Shown here one piece after another: positions 6,047-6,124 of a stretch of DNA of 6,124 nt. The notes beneath the pieces were generated by a model that saw nothing but the letters and a program-made list of their open reading frames with translations, had not been told where the DNA came from and did no database searches. A program made the translations under genes and the position numbers. Origin of the DNA: an uncultured Verrucomicrobiae bacterium (GTDB lineage: Bacteria; Verrucomicrobiota; Verrucomicrobiia; Palsa-1439); NCBI GenBank assembly GCA_937927265.1, contig CALBCO010000021.1, positions 1-6,124 of the forward strand, read 5' to 3'. Within the stretch, counting starts at the first letter, position 1. Every line of letters starts with the position of its first letter.

Positions 6047-6114
6047 GAAATGCCCGTTTCTCTTCGGTAATTCGTGATTTGACGAATCCAAACCACCGAA
6101 CGAAAGGGCATTTC
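6047..6114. repeat. 68-base imperfect inverted repeat ahead of a possible start codon
   Basis: The two arms pair in four blocks around the loop GATTTG: GAAATGCCC (6047) with GGGCATTTC (6106), TTTC (6057) with GAAA (6102), TTCGGT (6063) with ACCGAA (6095), and ATTCGT (6070) with ACGAAT (6082). That is 25 pairs in a 68-base element. No T-run follows it, so it is not a standard intrinsic terminator on the + strand. It may be a leader RNA hairpin, a protein-binding palindrome or a small palindromic mobile element. Its right arm covers a possible ribosome binding site. Confidence 0.75.
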
Positions 6115-6116
6115 AA

Positions 6117-6124
6117 GTGAGCCA
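6117..6124 (+). CDS. Possible start of a gene running off the right edge
   Basis: GTG at 6117 is preceded by GAAAGGG (6102-6108) with an eight-base spacer, a plausible ribosome binding site. Only two codons and two bases lie in the window (GTG AGC CA), so nothing can be said of the product. A TAAACT (6040-6045), with TCAACA 18 bases upstream of it, could be a weak sigma-70 promoter for a transcript starting near the inverted repeat. Confidence 0.3.

Overview
The window is moderately GC-rich bacterial DNA with four full-length or nearly full-length genes, all on the + strand. An Alginate_exp-type outer-membrane barrel indicates a diderm. The CcdA-type membrane protein, the Tat-like leader remnant and a family of short GC-rich hairpin repeats suggest a free-living environmental bacterium. 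From memory, similar repeats and their translated form (SGQPGGLSLP) occur in Verrucomicrobiota of the Limisphaerales/Pedosphaera type. That placement is inference, not proof.

Layout. Bases 1-176 carry three copies of the hairpin repeat (two direct, one inverted), and the start of the porin gene is obscured by them. Bases about 177-1493 encode an alginate-export-family outer-membrane barrel. Bases 1494-1661 are a non-coding gap with a degenerate GC-rich repeat relative and small inverted repeats. Bases 1662-3917 and 3911-5158 are an overlapping mcrB-mcrC pair: an AAA+ motor with a very long N-terminal region and a PD-(D/E)xK nuclease subunit. Together they form a modification-dependent (type IV) restriction system. 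A further perfect copy of the repeat forms the end of mcrC. Bases 5158-5856 encode a six-helix CcdA/DsbD-type thiol-redox membrane protein that starts on the last base of the mcrC stop codon. Bases 5857-6124 hold what looks like the leader of a decayed Tat-exported protein, and then a 68-base imperfect inverted repeat just before a possible GTG start at the right edge.

How the genes work together. McrB and McrC should form one complex: McrB recognises modified DNA through its N-terminal region and drives translocation by NTP hydrolysis, and McrC stimulates it and cuts. The barrel and the CcdA-like protein have no obvious role in this and look like ordinary neighbours, although CcdA may be translationally coupled to mcrC. 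The least routine parts are the N-terminal architecture of McrB, the hairpin repeat with compensatory stem changes that is translated into two unrelated proteins, and the right-edge structure that could mask a ribosome binding site.
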